A DNA stretch of 64,000 nucleotides from Peptoniphilus vaginalis (GTDB lineage: Bacteria > Bacillota > Clostridia > Tissierellales > Peptoniphilaceae), in the NCBI RefSeq assembly GCF_900176605.1, contig NZ_FXLP01000005.1, positions 124,001 to 188,000 of the forward strand. The letters run 5' to 3'. The translations under genes and the position numbers were made by a program. The notes beneath the pieces are model-generated. The model searched no databases, was not told the origin of the DNA, and worked only from the letters and a program-made list of their open reading frames with translations. Shown here piece after piece: positions 35,995-45,921 of the stretch. How positions within the stretch are numbered: position 1 is the first letter of the stretch; each line of letters begins with the position of its first letter.

Positions 35995-36970
35995 AATCAT
36001 CCTAGTTTACACAATTTCAATCCTGGTCCTAATAGGACTCATACTTTATTCAGCAAAAACAGGCTCCATAGAAATGACCTTTGGCAAATTAATAAAAGGC
36101 TTGTTCATAAAATATGATCCCGACGTAGCGACAATATATGACCTTAGATTTCCAAGAATAATAATATCAATACTAGCTGGGGCAGCTCTTGCAACATCAG
36201 GAGTTCTCCTTCAAGCAGTAATGCAAAACCCCCTCACAGATCCAGGGATAATAGGCATATCATCAGCAGCAAGCCTATCAACAAGCCTTGTAATGATATT
36301 ATTCCCAGGACTATATGCCTTTAGCCCATTCTTTTCAGTAGTGGGAGGACTCCTAGCCTACCTCTTAATATATTCACTAGCCTGGAATGGAGGATCCAAC
36401 CCAATAAAACTAATCCTCGTGGGTGTAGCACTTAATATGACCCTTATGGGAGTAAACGAAGGAATAAAATCCATGATGGGTGGCAACCTAACGAACGTTC
36501 AATCAATAATCGAAGGCAATGTAGCACAAAAAACTTGGGCAGATGTAAAAATTATGGCAGTTTATGGAATCCTATTTCTAATAATATCACTCTTCACAAT
36601 AAGGTCAGCAAACCTACTTCAACTAGAAGACCAAACAGCACAAGCCTTGGGAGTAAATGTAAATAGAGATAGATTTATCCTAGCCTTAATAGGAATAATA
36701 CTAGCATCAGTATCCACAGCCATAGTTGGTGTAATAGGATTCTTAGGTCTAGTAGTGCCACACATAGCAAGAATAATTCTTGGCTCAAACCACAAGAACC
36801 TAATACCCTATTCCATGATACTGGGAGCAATAACCCTCCTCCTATCAGACACCTTGGGAAGAGTGATAGCCTACCCTTACGAAATAAAGCCATCAGTAGT
36901 AATGACAGTAGTGGGCGGAATATTCTTTATAGGCCTATTAAAAGTAGGAGGAAAAAATTATGGAAATTAA
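35981..36970 (+). CDS. FecCD-type heme/iron ABC transporter permease
   Basis: 329 residues from the ATG at 35981; a GTG at 35969 is possible but gives a poorer leader. The FecCD/BtuC family is indicated by about nine to ten helices, the DLRFPRIIISILAGAALATSGVLLQAVMQNPLTDPGIIGISS block and the GFLGLVVPHIARIILGSNHKNLIP coupling loop. It overlaps the lipoprotein gene by 14 bases and the ATPase gene by 11. Import of heme is inferred from the neighbouring lipoprotein. Confidence 0.93.
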   Translation: MKKNKIILVYTISILVLIGLILYSAKTGSIEMTFGKLIKGLFIKYDPDVATIYDLRFPRIIISILAGAALATSGVLLQAVMQNPLTDPGIIGISSAASLSTSLVMILFPGLYAFSPFFSVVGGLLAYLLIYSLAWNGGSNPIKLILVGVALNMTLMGVNEGIKSMMGGNLTNVQSIIEGNVAQKTWADVKIMAVYGILFLIISLFTIRSANLLQLEDQTAQALGVNVNRDRFILALIGIILASVSTAIVGVIGFLGLVVPHIARIILGSNHKNLIPYSMILGAITLLLSDTLGRVIAYPYEIKPSVVMTVVGGIFFIGLLKVGGKNYGN

Positions 36971-37721
36971 TCACTTATTTTTCGCCTATGACAAAAATAT
37001 GGTTATAAAAGATCTTTCTCTAAAAATAGAAAAAAATAAAATCACAACCCTCCTAGGTGCCAATGGCTGTGGCAAGTCAACACTTTTGAAATTAATAACA
37101 AGAGTAGAAAAACCAAAAATGGGATTCATAAGTCTTGACGGCAAAAATATAAAAAATATAGAGAGAAAAGAATTTGCAAAAAAAGTTGCCATAGTTAGAC
37201 AAAAAAATCAAATAGCAGGCGACATCAAAGTCGAAGAACTTGTTGCCTATGGAAGAAACCCCTACCTAGGTTTTATGCAAAAGCCAAACCAAGAAGACAA
37301 AAACAAAATAAATGAAGCAATAGAAGTTTGTGGCTTAGAAGAAATAAGAAAAGAGAGAGTCAACTCCCTATCAGGTGGGCAAGTCCAAAGGGCATGGATA
37401 GCCATGGCAATAGCACAAGATAGCGAGCTACTTCTCTTAGACGAACCAACCACCTACTTAGACATCAAATACCAAATAGAAATTTTAAAACTAATAAGGA
37501 ACTTAAATAAAAATCTTGGCAAGACAATAATCATGGTCCTTCATGACATCAACCAGTCCCTAGAATATTCAGACACCATAGTGGGAATGATGAAGGGGAA
37601 AATTGAATTTCAAGGAAAGGCAAGTCAAGTCTTGACAGGAGAAAATATAAGTAAGATCTACGACACAAAACTAAAAATAATAGACATTGAAGATAAAAAA
37701 TTTGTATTTGCAGAAGATTAA
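36960..37721 (+). CDS. Heme/iron ABC transporter ATPase (FecE type)
   Basis: 253 residues with Walker A GANGCGKSTLLKL, signature LSGGQVQRAWIAMA, Walker B LLLLDEPTTYLD and the switch His in MVLHDINQS. It is coupled by overlap to the permease, and together with the lipoprotein it completes a class II importer. The family serves siderophores, cobalamin and heme; the Shp and NEAT-like partners argue for heme. Confidence 0.93.
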   Translation: MEINHLFFAYDKNMVIKDLSLKIEKNKITTLLGANGCGKSTLLKLITRVEKPKMGFISLDGKNIKNIERKEFAKKVAIVRQKNQIAGDIKVEELVAYGRNPYLGFMQKPNQEDKNKINEAIEVCGLEEIRKERVNSLSGGQVQRAWIAMAIAQDSELLLLDEPTTYLDIKYQIEILKLIRNLNKNLGKTIIMVLHDINQSLEYSDTIVGMMKGKIEFQGKASQVLTGENISKIYDTKLKIIDIEDKKFVFAED

Positions 37722-37730
37722 GGAGGAAAA

Positions 37731-38240
37731 GTGAAGGGACTAATACTATATTCATCAAAGACAGGCAACACTAAGAGAATGGCAGAAAAAATTTATGAAG
37801 TCTTAAAGAAAGAACACCTAATGACTATAAAGGACATAAGAAATGCACCAAATATAAAAAATTATGACTTTATACTCTTGGGTGCCTGGATAGATAGAGG
37901 GACCTTAGAGCCAAAGACACTAAAATTCTTAAAGACTATAGAAGATAAAAAACTTGGCTTATTTGCGACCTTGGGAGCAATGCCAGACTCAGAACATGGA
38001 AGAAATGTGATAAAAAATTTAGAAGACCTATTAAAAGATAGAAACTCACTAGGACAGTACATATGTCCAGGACTAGTAGACCCGAAGATGATAGAAAAAT
38101 TAAAAGGAATAACAGGACTAGTAGTTCCAAAAAAGATAAAAGAAAAAATGATAGAAACATCTTATGCGTCTAGGTATGCAACAGATGAAGAACTAGAAGA
38201 AGCAGCAAACTACTTCTATGAAAAATTAATTAATTTATAA
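37731..38240 (+). CDS. Flavodoxin family protein of the heme operon
   Basis: 169 residues, GTG start with AAGGAGG in the stop of the ATPase gene. The FMN phosphate loop YSSKTGNTKRMAE is at residues 7-19, and the ring-binding loops LGAWIDRGT and ATLGAMPDS follow. Flavodoxins in anaerobic heme loci can supply electrons for radical-SAM heme degradation (HmuF in Fusobacterium) or reduce iron. No radical-SAM gene is in this window, so the partner would be elsewhere. It probably reduces heme or a heme-derived product after import. Confidence 0.82.
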   Translation: MKGLILYSSKTGNTKRMAEKIYEVLKKEHLMTIKDIRNAPNIKNYDFILLGAWIDRGTLEPKTLKFLKTIEDKKLGLFATLGAMPDSEHGRNVIKNLEDLLKDRNSLGQYICPGLVDPKMIEKLKGITGLVVPKKIKEKMIETSYASRYATDEELEEAANYFYEKLINL

Positions 38241-38338
38241 AATTAGTGGGTGGTTGGGTGGGATTAGGAAAGTACGTTTATAACCTTATAAGGATTAGTT
38301 ATGAAAAAATAAATAATATAAAGAAAGGATAAAAAAAT

Positions 38339-38947
38339 ATGAAATATTTAAAGAAAATTAGTTTATTACTATTAGTATTAATGATGTTAGTTCCAACTTT
38401 TACATTTGCTCAAGAAATGAATCTAGAAGCCATAAAGGAGCAAATTAAAGAAACTATAGACTACTCTGATTCAGAACTGTATGGATTTAAATATTCTGAT
38501 AGATCCGTAAGGGAAGTAGCAGATTTTGCTATATATCACATAACAAAAGCAAAACTTTCTATGGCTGATGATGCATTCAATAAAGATTTATCAAAAGTTG
38601 AAGATAAGGGCGACAGCTACGAAATAACTTTATATACAAAGCCAGTTAGTAAAGAAATGCTTAATAATGTATACTACGCAGATTGTACAGGAATTACACC
38701 CGTTATAGATGGAAAAGAAATTAAAGTAGAAGCCTTTGGTTCTAAAGAAGCTGTAAATAATAAAAATAAGACTGTGCCTGAAGGTTTTAAATTCACTGTA
38801 TTAAAGGATGACCTAGAAGAAGAAAGTATAGGAGAATATAATAATTATTTTAAAATTAAATTTACAACTAATTTAGCTGACTCTGGATTTTTAGGAAAAA
38901 TCGGTGCAGCTATGATGAAACCAGAGGCAAGATTTTTTGTAAAATAA
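38339..38947 (+). CDS. Small secreted NEAT-like heme-binding candidate
   Basis: 202 residues with a signal peptide (about 1-24). A helical-looking segment (about 28-65) is followed by a NEAT-like domain: AKLSMADDAFNKD (Met75) and a C-terminal GFLGKIGAAMMKPEARFFV strand. The latter resembles the last strand of the NEAT-like domains in the 43261 and 45922 proteins (YARPTIYW, ACPTIDW). No membrane or wall anchor is seen, so it may be a free hemophore. The family match is weaker than for its neighbours. Confidence 0.6.
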   Translation: MKYLKKISLLLLVLMMLVPTFTFAQEMNLEAIKEQIKETIDYSDSELYGFKYSDRSVREVADFAIYHITKAKLSMADDAFNKDLSKVEDKGDSYEITLYTKPVSKEMLNNVYYADCTGITPVIDGKEIKVEAFGSKEAVNNKNKTVPEGFKFTVLKDDLEEESIGEYNNYFKIKFTTNLADSGFLGKIGAAMMKPEARFFVK

Positions 38948-39007
38948 ATTATAATAAATAACTAATCCTTAAAAATTTACAATTCAAAAGATGTTTATTG
39001 TGAATAG

Positions 39008-39044
39008 TAATAGATGTATAGCGAATAGACCTATACATCTATTA
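39008..39044. repeat. 14-bp inverted repeat in the leader of the first SLH receptor gene
   Basis: TAATAGATGTATAG (39008-39021) and CTATACATCTATTA (39031-39044) are perfect complements with a 9-base loop. There is no T-run behind it, and the start codon is 28 bases downstream. It could be a weak terminator of the 38339 gene, a leader hairpin or an operator. Confidence 0.6.
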
Positions 39045-39071
39045 ACTATATAAAAAAGAAAGGAAAATAAA

Positions 39072-42000
39072 TTGAAAAAAAGTATAAATTTTATTTTATT
39101 TTTACTGGTATTTTTATTCGCAAGTGGGTCTAATGTATTAGCAGCAGACCATTCTGGTATAATTCCAATTACTGGAGATAAGAGAGCACACTTTGAAATC
39201 CATCCAGAAGTATATAAAAGATGGGCTCAAGGAAAAGAAGTATCTACGGATCAAAAGGTAATTTATCCCCTATTTGATGAAAGTAGATTAAGGATGTCAG
39301 GCAAAAAAATACCTGATGATGATCAAAACTTTAAAGAATTTAGAGAAAAACATAAAGATGAAGCAGCTTTTAATAAAGCGGATGCGCCTCAATGGAATGC
39401 TTATGAATTAGACTTAATGCAAAATGTTGGGTACGCAGTTTATGGTAATTTTGATATAAATAGTTCTGGTATTGATGACGGAAGTATGTATAACATTTGG
39501 CCTGAACAAGTTGAAATGTATTTATCATACTTCGATAAATCCACTAATTCATGGAGTGAACCTAAGAAATTAGATAAAAGAAGAGGTTATGACGACCAAG
39601 GGAAAGGATTTTTGGTAATACAGGATTATAAATCAAGCCATGATGGAAGGAAATATTCAATAGATCTTAGCCTCCAACCGGTAGATTATTACCAAAGTAC
39701 ACATGACAAGTTTAGGATATATATATTTCAGGGTTGGCCTAAGCCAATACCTAAAGACTTGCTTCCGGGGACTTATAATATTCCCCTATCTATAAGGTAT
39801 TCAAATTCACCAGGAAAATATTCAATGGCAGATGGTGCAGTAGGAGATAATGGAAAACTAATTGTGGGGCAAGATGGTTCTATTAAGTTGAGAATAAAAT
39901 TCAATGCAATGACATTGAGTGATCCTGCTTATACAGGAGGAAAACCTATTACAGGGCATCTCATGAAACTGTGGACTTATAATTCAGTAAATGATTTTGA
40001 TCAATATATGAAAGCTCCTACAGTTTTTACAGCAAGGGAAATAGACTTAGATAATCCACAATACTTAAAGAAATACTATTCAGAAGAAGTAGATGGTATT
40101 GAATTATCTTTTCCGGAAATTTATGAAATACCATTAAAATATGAAAATGGTTCGACAAATTATGAATCTCAAAAACTTTTTAAAGTAAAGGTTGATGCGA
40201 TGGGTAATTCTTTACAAAATTTCAATCTTCTAATGAGATGGGAAGATATGAAATTGGAAAAGTTAGATTTGCAAAGTGGTAAATATAAAGCTTTGCAAAT
40301 AATAAGTTTACCAGCAAACCAAGCTACGCTTGATACTTTATGGGATAAGGAAAATAATAAGTTAAAATACACGAAAGAGCAATACATTGATGAACTATTC
40401 AAAGGAAACTATAAATCACTTAGATTCGATCCTGGAAAAAGCATTATACCAATATACGATTTGGAAATAAAAAAGAATAAAGCGGATATTACCGTGTATT
40501 GGGCTGAACAATACAAGAAAGAAAAAAAGATTAGAGAGACTGGGATAGTAAAAATTGATGATTCTAAACCCATCCAATATAAGTCATCTGATGGAAGTAT
40601 AAAAGATGCAGAAGTATTGGAAAGCAAGGATTTTACCGTTACAAACAAAAAGAACACTTATAAAAATAGAATAACAAAGATAAAGTTAAAGGATGTTCCT
40701 TTGTCAATTGGTGATGAAGATGAATATGGAGATGAAAAGATAGGATTAATTAATGCTAGGTTTATAAGTGTAGAAGATAATGGAAGAATGACTTTAGCTC
40801 CTAAGAAAACAGAAGATCCTGTAGAAAGGATGTTTAAAATACCAAACTATGATATATGGAAAAAGGTATTAGTAGAAAAGATAGAAGAAATCAATAAAGA
40901 TAAATTAAATCAAGCAATAGAGGATGCTAAAAGCATAAAAATAGGGAAACACTCTGGGGAGGATTTTAATAAGCTAACTAAAGCCATTGAATCAGCAGAA
41001 AATGTAGCAAAGAATGAAACAGAAAATCAAAATAATGTAAATGAAGCGCTCAAAGCTTTGAACAAGGCTATAGAAGAATTTACTAATTCAAAAATTGAAA
41101 ATCCAAAACAAGTAGAAAGCTTAGAAGTCCCTGTTATGCTATGGCATGCTTACCAAGATAATCCTTCTATGGGTAATGGTGCTTTAGTTCAAAAGGCAAA
41201 AATTGAAGAAGAAAATGGCAAAACTTATATGACTATAAAATTAAAGGGTCTTGATTTTATGAGTATGCGTGGCCATTTATTACAATTTTGGACATACAAA
41301 GAAAATGATTTTAACTCTGACAAAATAGAATCGACAATAATTGAGAACAAAAGAGATAAAGGACTAGGAAATGAAGAAAAAGAATTTCCATCTTTATTCA
41401 AATTTGAGATAGATCCTAAGTTTAAAACACAAGATGGAGAAATTTATTGTCGTGTAAGAGTAGATGCTATGGAAAAACTAGGTGGAGCTGAACAAAATGC
41501 AAAATTGAAAATTATGGGATCTAAAGCAAAAAAATGGACTGGATGGGGAGATGAAAACCAATCTAATCCAAGCAACCCAAGTAATCCTAGCACGCCAGGA
41601 TATTCCTTCCAAAATTTTGCTATAGAAAGATCTGCGCTAGGCTCTGCTATGGCAAGTGCAAGTGCATCTATGAGTAAGGGAGCTGACTCCAACTTAGTAG
41701 CAGCAATGGCAAGGGCAGGTGCAATTGCTAACAACCCATACGCATCAAGAGAAGAAATATTAAGTGCTACACAAGCCCTAAACAATGCAGTTATTAACAA
41801 TAAGGGTAGTATGAATAACCAAAACAATAATAATTCTTGGGGCAATAACAACCAAGGCTGGGGCAACAACTCCGGATGGGGAAATAACAATTCTTCATGG
41901 GGAAGCTATGGCAATAACAACCAAGGCTGGAATAACAACTCATCATGGGGAGTTTACAACAACAACCAAAACAACAATAAAAACAATGGACCAGTAACAA

Positions 42001-43019
42001 TCCAATATGAAGTACCTGTAGAAGTTCTTCACGCTTATCAAGATGGATACTCTATGGCAAATGGAGCAATAAACCACATAGCGAGAGTAGAGGAAAGAAA
42101 CGGTCAATTCAGGTATAGCGTTCAATTCAATCCTCTTGAAAGAGAATTTAATGGACAAAAACTTGTTGGAAATTTAACCCATCTATTTATTCATGATGGT
42201 AATAAATATTTAGCAGAACAATCATCTGGAAATGTATGGTCATGGGTTATGAATGGCAAATATAACAGAGTAAATATCAGCGTTAAAGTAGACGTAATGG
42301 ATCAAATTGCCGTGAATGAACAAAAGGCAATCCTATCTTTTAACTGGAATGCTGCAAGAGAAGTAGGAAGAGTTGGCGGAAACAACAACAACCAAAACCA
42401 ACAAAACCAAAATCAACAAAATCAACAAAATCAACAAAAGCAAGCACCACAAGTAGTACAAAATAACAGTGCATCTAATAACTTTACAGACACAAGTGGT
42501 CACTGGGCTAAGACAGCAATTGATTACGTTGTAAGCAAGGGATACTTTGCAGGTCTAAGCAATACTGAGTTTGGACCAAACAAGTCCATAACAAGAGGAC
42601 AATTTGTAAGTGTTCTAGGAAGAATGTTAAAGGTCAATGTAAATGACTACAAGGATCAAAACTTTAAAGATGTTAAGTCAGGAATGTATTACAGTCCATA
42701 CATCACATGGGCAAACAAAGTTGGAATAGTATCAGGAGTAGGTCAAGGAAACTTTGCACCTGATAAAGAACTAACAAGAGAAGAAATGGCTGTAATGATG
42801 ACTAAGTTCTTAAAGGTATCAGGCAAGAATCTCAATGCCAAGGGTAATACTAATAGCTTCAAAGATGAAGAAAAGATTCAAGGCTGGGCTAAGGATTCTG
42901 TAAAAGAAATGGCAAGACTTGGTATAGTAAGTGGTATGGGCGATGGAAGCTTCGCACCAAAATCTCAATTTACAAGAGCACAAGTTGCACAAGTTCTTTA
43001 CAACATTGATCACAATTAA
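39072..43019 (+). CDS. SLH-anchored multi-NEAT-like heme receptor (1315 residues)
   Basis: Exported S-layer-type protein starting at TTG with GAAAGGA upstream. The order is: signal peptide (1-24); an uncharacterised N-terminal region (about 30-230); NEAT-like 1 (about 232-396, SMADGAV and VKVDAMGN); a linker; a FIVAR-like helical segment (about 612-678); and NEAT-like 2 (about 684-820, SMGNGAL and VRVDAMEK). Then come an Asn/Trp/Gly-rich linker (about 915-970), NEAT-like 3 (about 975-1105, SMANGAI and VKVDVMDQ), a Gln/Asn tract and three SLH repeats (about 1135-1312) that should bind pyruvylated wall polymer. It is a likely surface hemoprotein receptor; the C-terminal third is nearly duplicated in the gene at 46637. 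Confidence 0.87.
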   Translation: MKKSINFILFLLVFLFASGSNVLAADHSGIIPITGDKRAHFEIHPEVYKRWAQGKEVSTDQKVIYPLFDESRLRMSGKKIPDDDQNFKEFREKHKDEAAFNKADAPQWNAYELDLMQNVGYAVYGNFDINSSGIDDGSMYNIWPEQVEMYLSYFDKSTNSWSEPKKLDKRRGYDDQGKGFLVIQDYKSSHDGRKYSIDLSLQPVDYYQSTHDKFRIYIFQGWPKPIPKDLLPGTYNIPLSIRYSNSPGKYSMADGAVGDNGKLIVGQDGSIKLRIKFNAMTLSDPAYTGGKPITGHLMKLWTYNSVNDFDQYMKAPTVFTAREIDLDNPQYLKKYYSEEVDGIELSFPEIYEIPLKYENGSTNYESQKLFKVKVDAMGNSLQNFNLLMRWEDMKLEKLDLQSGKYKALQIISLPANQATLDTLWDKENNKLKYTKEQYIDELFKGNYKSLRFDPGKSIIPIYDLEIKKNKADITVYWAEQYKKEKKIRETGIVKIDDSKPIQYKSSDGSIKDAEVLESKDFTVTNKKNTYKNRITKIKLKDVPLSIGDEDEYGDEKIGLINARFISVEDNGRMTLAPKKTEDPVERMFKIPNYDIWKKVLVEKIEEINKDKLNQAIEDAKSIKIGKHSGEDFNKLTKAIESAENVAKNETENQNNVNEALKALNKAIEEFTNSKIENPKQVESLEVPVMLWHAYQDNPSMGNGALVQKAKIEEENGKTYMTIKLKGLDFMSMRGHLLQFWTYKENDFNSDKIESTIIENKRDKGLGNEEKEFPSLFKFEIDPKFKTQDGEIYCRVRVDAMEKLGGAEQNAKLKIMGSKAKKWTGWGDENQSNPSNPSNPSTPGYSFQNFAIERSALGSAMASASASMSKGADSNLVAAMARAGAIANNPYASREEILSATQALNNAVINNKGSMNNQNNNNSWGNNNQGWGNNSGWGNNNSSWGSYGNNNQGWNNNSSWGVYNNNQNNNKNNGPVTIQYEVPVEVLHAYQDGYSMANGAINHIARVEERNGQFRYSVQFNPLEREFNGQKLVGNLTHLFIHDGNKYLAEQSSGNVWSWVMNGKYNRVNISVKVDVMDQIAVNEQKAILSFNWNAAREVGRVGGNNNNQNQQNQNQQNQQNQQKQAPQVVQNNSASNNFTDTSGHWAKTAIDYVVSKGYFAGLSNTEFGPNKSITRGQFVSVLGRMLKVNVNDYKDQNFKDVKSGMYYSPYITWANKVGIVSGVGQGNFAPDKELTREEMAVMMTKFLKVSGKNLNAKGNTNSFKDEEKIQGWAKDSVKEMARLGIVSGMGDGSFAPKSQFTRAQVAQVLYNIDHN
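41841..43019 (+). repeat. Long direct repeat, copy A (linker-NEAT3-SLH segment)
   Basis: Within the first SLH gene, 41841-42013 (linker) and 42354-43019 (Gln/Asn tract plus SLH) are nearly identical in DNA to 49091-49260 and 49616-50272. In the SLH part I count under a dozen substitutions and one 9-base length change, while the NEAT-like domain between them has diverged more. Confidence 0.85.
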
Positions 43020-43025
43020 AAATAT

Positions 43026-43068
43026 TTCTTAAGGCTATCCTTAACCTAATGAGGATGGCCTTAAGAAA
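43026..43068 (+). terminator. Long hairpin after the first SLH receptor gene
   Basis: TTCTTAAGGCTATCC and GGATGGCCTTAAGAA form a 15-bp stem with one G-T pair. The T-tract is missing, so termination may be inefficient. Confidence 0.7.
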
Positions 43069-43260
43069 CTTAATATTTATTGAAAAAAATCTCATAAAAT
43101 TTCATAAAAACAAATAAAAGAAAAGTGTTTTAATGATGGAGAAAACAAGATTTATAAGTAAATAGATAAAAAAGAAGGTGGTTAAAAAATTTAGGACATA
43201 ATAAGCGACAAGTAAGAACGTAGGCATTTGTATTTTTAATGTTAAGAGAGAGGAGCTGAA

Positions 43261-45906
43261 ATGAAAAAAATTAAAAGTTTCATATTTTTTAGCTTATTAA
43301 TCTTTATATTAACAGGTCAGACTTTTGCAAAGACAAAGCTTGACTACAGGAATTTGCCAGATGGCGAATATAGTGTAAAGATTGAAGTTAGAAAAGATTT
43401 TTATATCAAAAAACCTAAATTATCCATGATGGATGATGCTGTGGAAAAACCAGCAAGTATTGTAGTAGAGAATGGTAATTATTTTCTCAAGTTTAAAATG
43501 TTACCTTTAGAACTTGCACAATTCAAAGCAAAAGGTTATTTAGGGGATATTAATTATATTGATTCTAAAAATAATGAGAATAAAGTTGAGGTTTTAAAAT
43601 ATTATGATTTTGAAGATGAACTTTCAAAAAAATATAATTTAAAATATCCTGAAACAATTATGTATCCTATTGAAAAAGAAAATATTTCTAAAATACAAGA
43701 AACTAGAGTAAAGGTATTTGTTCCAATAATGGAAGAAATAGGTAAAAAAGGCGAAGAAATGGGGACTCAATATGCAAGACCAACTATATATTGGGACACT
43801 CTTCAAGAAAAGGATTCAAGCGAATTTGTAAATATCAATTTAGCGGATACAAAATTTGCACAACCAAAACTAAGGAAGATAGTTGACCAAGTTGGAAAAG
43901 TTGTTGAATACCAAGGGAAAAAATACTTATATATTAACTTCTTCAATTTAAAACTTGATAGTAGTGGATATGATGATGGTACAGAAACTTTAGAATACTC
44001 CTACGGAGAAGACCAAACACGTTATAGCTTACAAAGTAAAGTAATAGAAGAAGGAAAAATTGGTGGCAGATACCAACTATCAGAAGCCTATATTCCAATA
44101 GATGGGGCTGAAGAAATTTATCTTTATGGTAAATTCCAAACAACAAAGTACAAACAAGAAAGATATGAGCAATCTGCTAAAATTAATTTAAGCCTATTGA
44201 CACCAGCAAAATCCAATTCAGATGACTTAAAACTTGAATTTGTAAAACAAGATGATGTAAGTGTAAAGAAAAACAAGTCTAATAAACTTCCTTATGATTT
44301 CAATATAGGAGGAGTCTTATATTCACCTTACACATCAATAGATGGAAATAAGTTTAGATTAACAAGAGATGGTGAAGATGTAAGGTTTATATTTAATAAA
44401 AATTCATTCCTTACAAGTAATATAAGAAATATTAAATATACCCTAGATGGGAGTGAACCTAATGAATCTTCCTTTGATGCAGATTTAAGTTTTTACAATC
44501 AAAGTAAGTTTCATGAAGACTCTTATTATAATGTTGAAATTGATCCCTTTAATATGACAAATATATCTTCTATGGGTGGAAATGTAACTTTAAAGGTAAA
44601 AGCCTTTGATAAAAATGGTATGGGAGTAGGTAATACCCAAACTTATGTTATACCTTACGACAAGGAAACTATATCAGAAGTCAAGGGAGATACTATGCCA
44701 GACCTAGGATGTCCTATGATTTTAAGCACTGGTAAAAAAGCTGCATTACCAAAGAATTCAATGATATATGCAGAGGAATTATCAGACTACAATATGCAGG
44801 AGGAATTAAACAATCTTGTAGAAGAAGAGGGGATTTATAATCCGAGCCTTGTAAAGTTAAGCCTATATGATGGCAATAAGCCTTTAGAATTAAATTATAA
44901 TGGTTCATGGAATGCCAATGTATGTCCTCTTGCCACAGTAAAACTAAAGGGAAATAATTTAGGCAATTATTTCGCTTATGAATATAAGGATGGTAAGTTA
45001 ATTCCATTGGCAACAAAGGCAAGCCCAAGGGAACTTGCATTTAATATTTCAAGTAACCAAGGATATTATGTTATTGGACAAGTTGATAAAAATAGTGTTA
45101 GGAAAATGGCAATAAATCTATTGTCTAATAAGATTAAAGAAGCAGAAGCTTATTTAAACAGCGGAGAAGTAAACCTATACTCACTTATCTTAGAAGGAGA
45201 TATAGAAAAGGCGAAAAATGACCTTGGAAAATTTAAAACTCCTTATATCTGTTTAAGTGGAGTTGAAAAGATTGAAAGAACTATGAACTTAGCAAAATCT
45301 TCTGGTGATGAATCCCCAGAATTTTATAAGGAAAAGGCTAAGGTATTAGTCCAAGTAGCAAATGAAATATTAAATAAAAATATTTTAAATAAGTCTAGTG
45401 AAAATGAACTACAAGGGACAAGAGATAGACTTCAATATGCTATTAGTAATAATGACCTTAATAGTCTAAGGGATTCTATAAAAAATCTCGATAAGGCCTT
45501 AAATAATCTTTCATATAAGGGTAAGGGACAAGCTGTAAATATAAATATACTAAAGGAAAACTCTAATCAAAGATCTATGGCAAGTAATGTTTTTGAAAAT
45601 CAAGGAAAATTGTTACAAATAGATGGAAAATATTATTTGGAACTTGGCTTAAAAACAATGTACTTTGGAAATATTAGAGCCCACCTACTTGATCTTGAAG
45701 TTTTTGAAAATGGTCTAGGTTCAAGGCTATTAAATCTTACTCCAATATCAAAGTTTTCAGATACAGGACTCCAAGGAGTTGAATTTTACAACAAAAAAAT
45801 TCTTATTGAATTAGGAGATAGACCAAGTAGTGAATATTATATAAGAGTTAAAAATGATGCAATGGGAAATGCAAGACCTGTTGCTAGATTAATAATAAAT
45901 TATTAA
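43261..45906 (+). CDS. Large secreted multidomain NEAT-like protein without SLH
   Basis: 881 residues. Signal peptide (1-22); NEAT-like 1 (about 28-178, LSMMDDAV and VKVFVPIMEEI...YARPTIYWD); a second beta domain (about 195-318) that looks NEAT-derived but lacks the SM motif; a chitobiase-C-type element IKYTLDGSEPN in a beta domain (about 340-470); another domain (about 475-610); a helical region (about 620-760); and a C-terminal NEAT-like domain (about 765-881, SMASNVF and VKNDAMGN). There is no LPXTG, SLH or membrane helix, so surface retention must rely on partners. The mosaic design recalls streptococcal Shr, a hemoprotein receptor, but without sequence-level proof. Confidence 0.8.
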   Translation: MKKIKSFIFFSLLIFILTGQTFAKTKLDYRNLPDGEYSVKIEVRKDFYIKKPKLSMMDDAVEKPASIVVENGNYFLKFKMLPLELAQFKAKGYLGDINYIDSKNNENKVEVLKYYDFEDELSKKYNLKYPETIMYPIEKENISKIQETRVKVFVPIMEEIGKKGEEMGTQYARPTIYWDTLQEKDSSEFVNINLADTKFAQPKLRKIVDQVGKVVEYQGKKYLYINFFNLKLDSSGYDDGTETLEYSYGEDQTRYSLQSKVIEEGKIGGRYQLSEAYIPIDGAEEIYLYGKFQTTKYKQERYEQSAKINLSLLTPAKSNSDDLKLEFVKQDDVSVKKNKSNKLPYDFNIGGVLYSPYTSIDGNKFRLTRDGEDVRFIFNKNSFLTSNIRNIKYTLDGSEPNESSFDADLSFYNQSKFHEDSYYNVEIDPFNMTNISSMGGNVTLKVKAFDKNGMGVGNTQTYVIPYDKETISEVKGDTMPDLGCPMILSTGKKAALPKNSMIYAEELSDYNMQEELNNLVEEEGIYNPSLVKLSLYDGNKPLELNYNGSWNANVCPLATVKLKGNNLGNYFAYEYKDGKLIPLATKASPRELAFNISSNQGYYVIGQVDKNSVRKMAINLLSNKIKEAEAYLNSGEVNLYSLILEGDIEKAKNDLGKFKTPYICLSGVEKIERTMNLAKSSGDESPEFYKEKAKVLVQVANEILNKNILNKSSENELQGTRDRLQYAISNNDLNSLRDSIKNLDKALNNLSYKGKGQAVNINILKENSNQRSMASNVFENQGKLLQIDGKYYLELGLKTMYFGNIRAHLLDLEVFENGLGSRLLNLTPISKFSDTGLQGVEFYNKKILIELGDRPSSEYYIRVKNDAMGNARPVARLIINY

Positions 45907-45921
45907 AGAGGAGATAATAAA

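Noticed and set aside
38284-38293. CCTTATAAGG palindrome ahead of the 38339 gene as an operator
   Set aside because: It is only 10 bases of low-complexity sequence, with no second copy near a related gene.
41444-42158. Antisense open frames rich in Cys/Tyr/Leu opposite the SLH receptor linker
   Set aside because: They mirror the Asn/Trp/Gly repeat coding on the plus strand, recur identically opposite the paralogue and have no ribosome sites.
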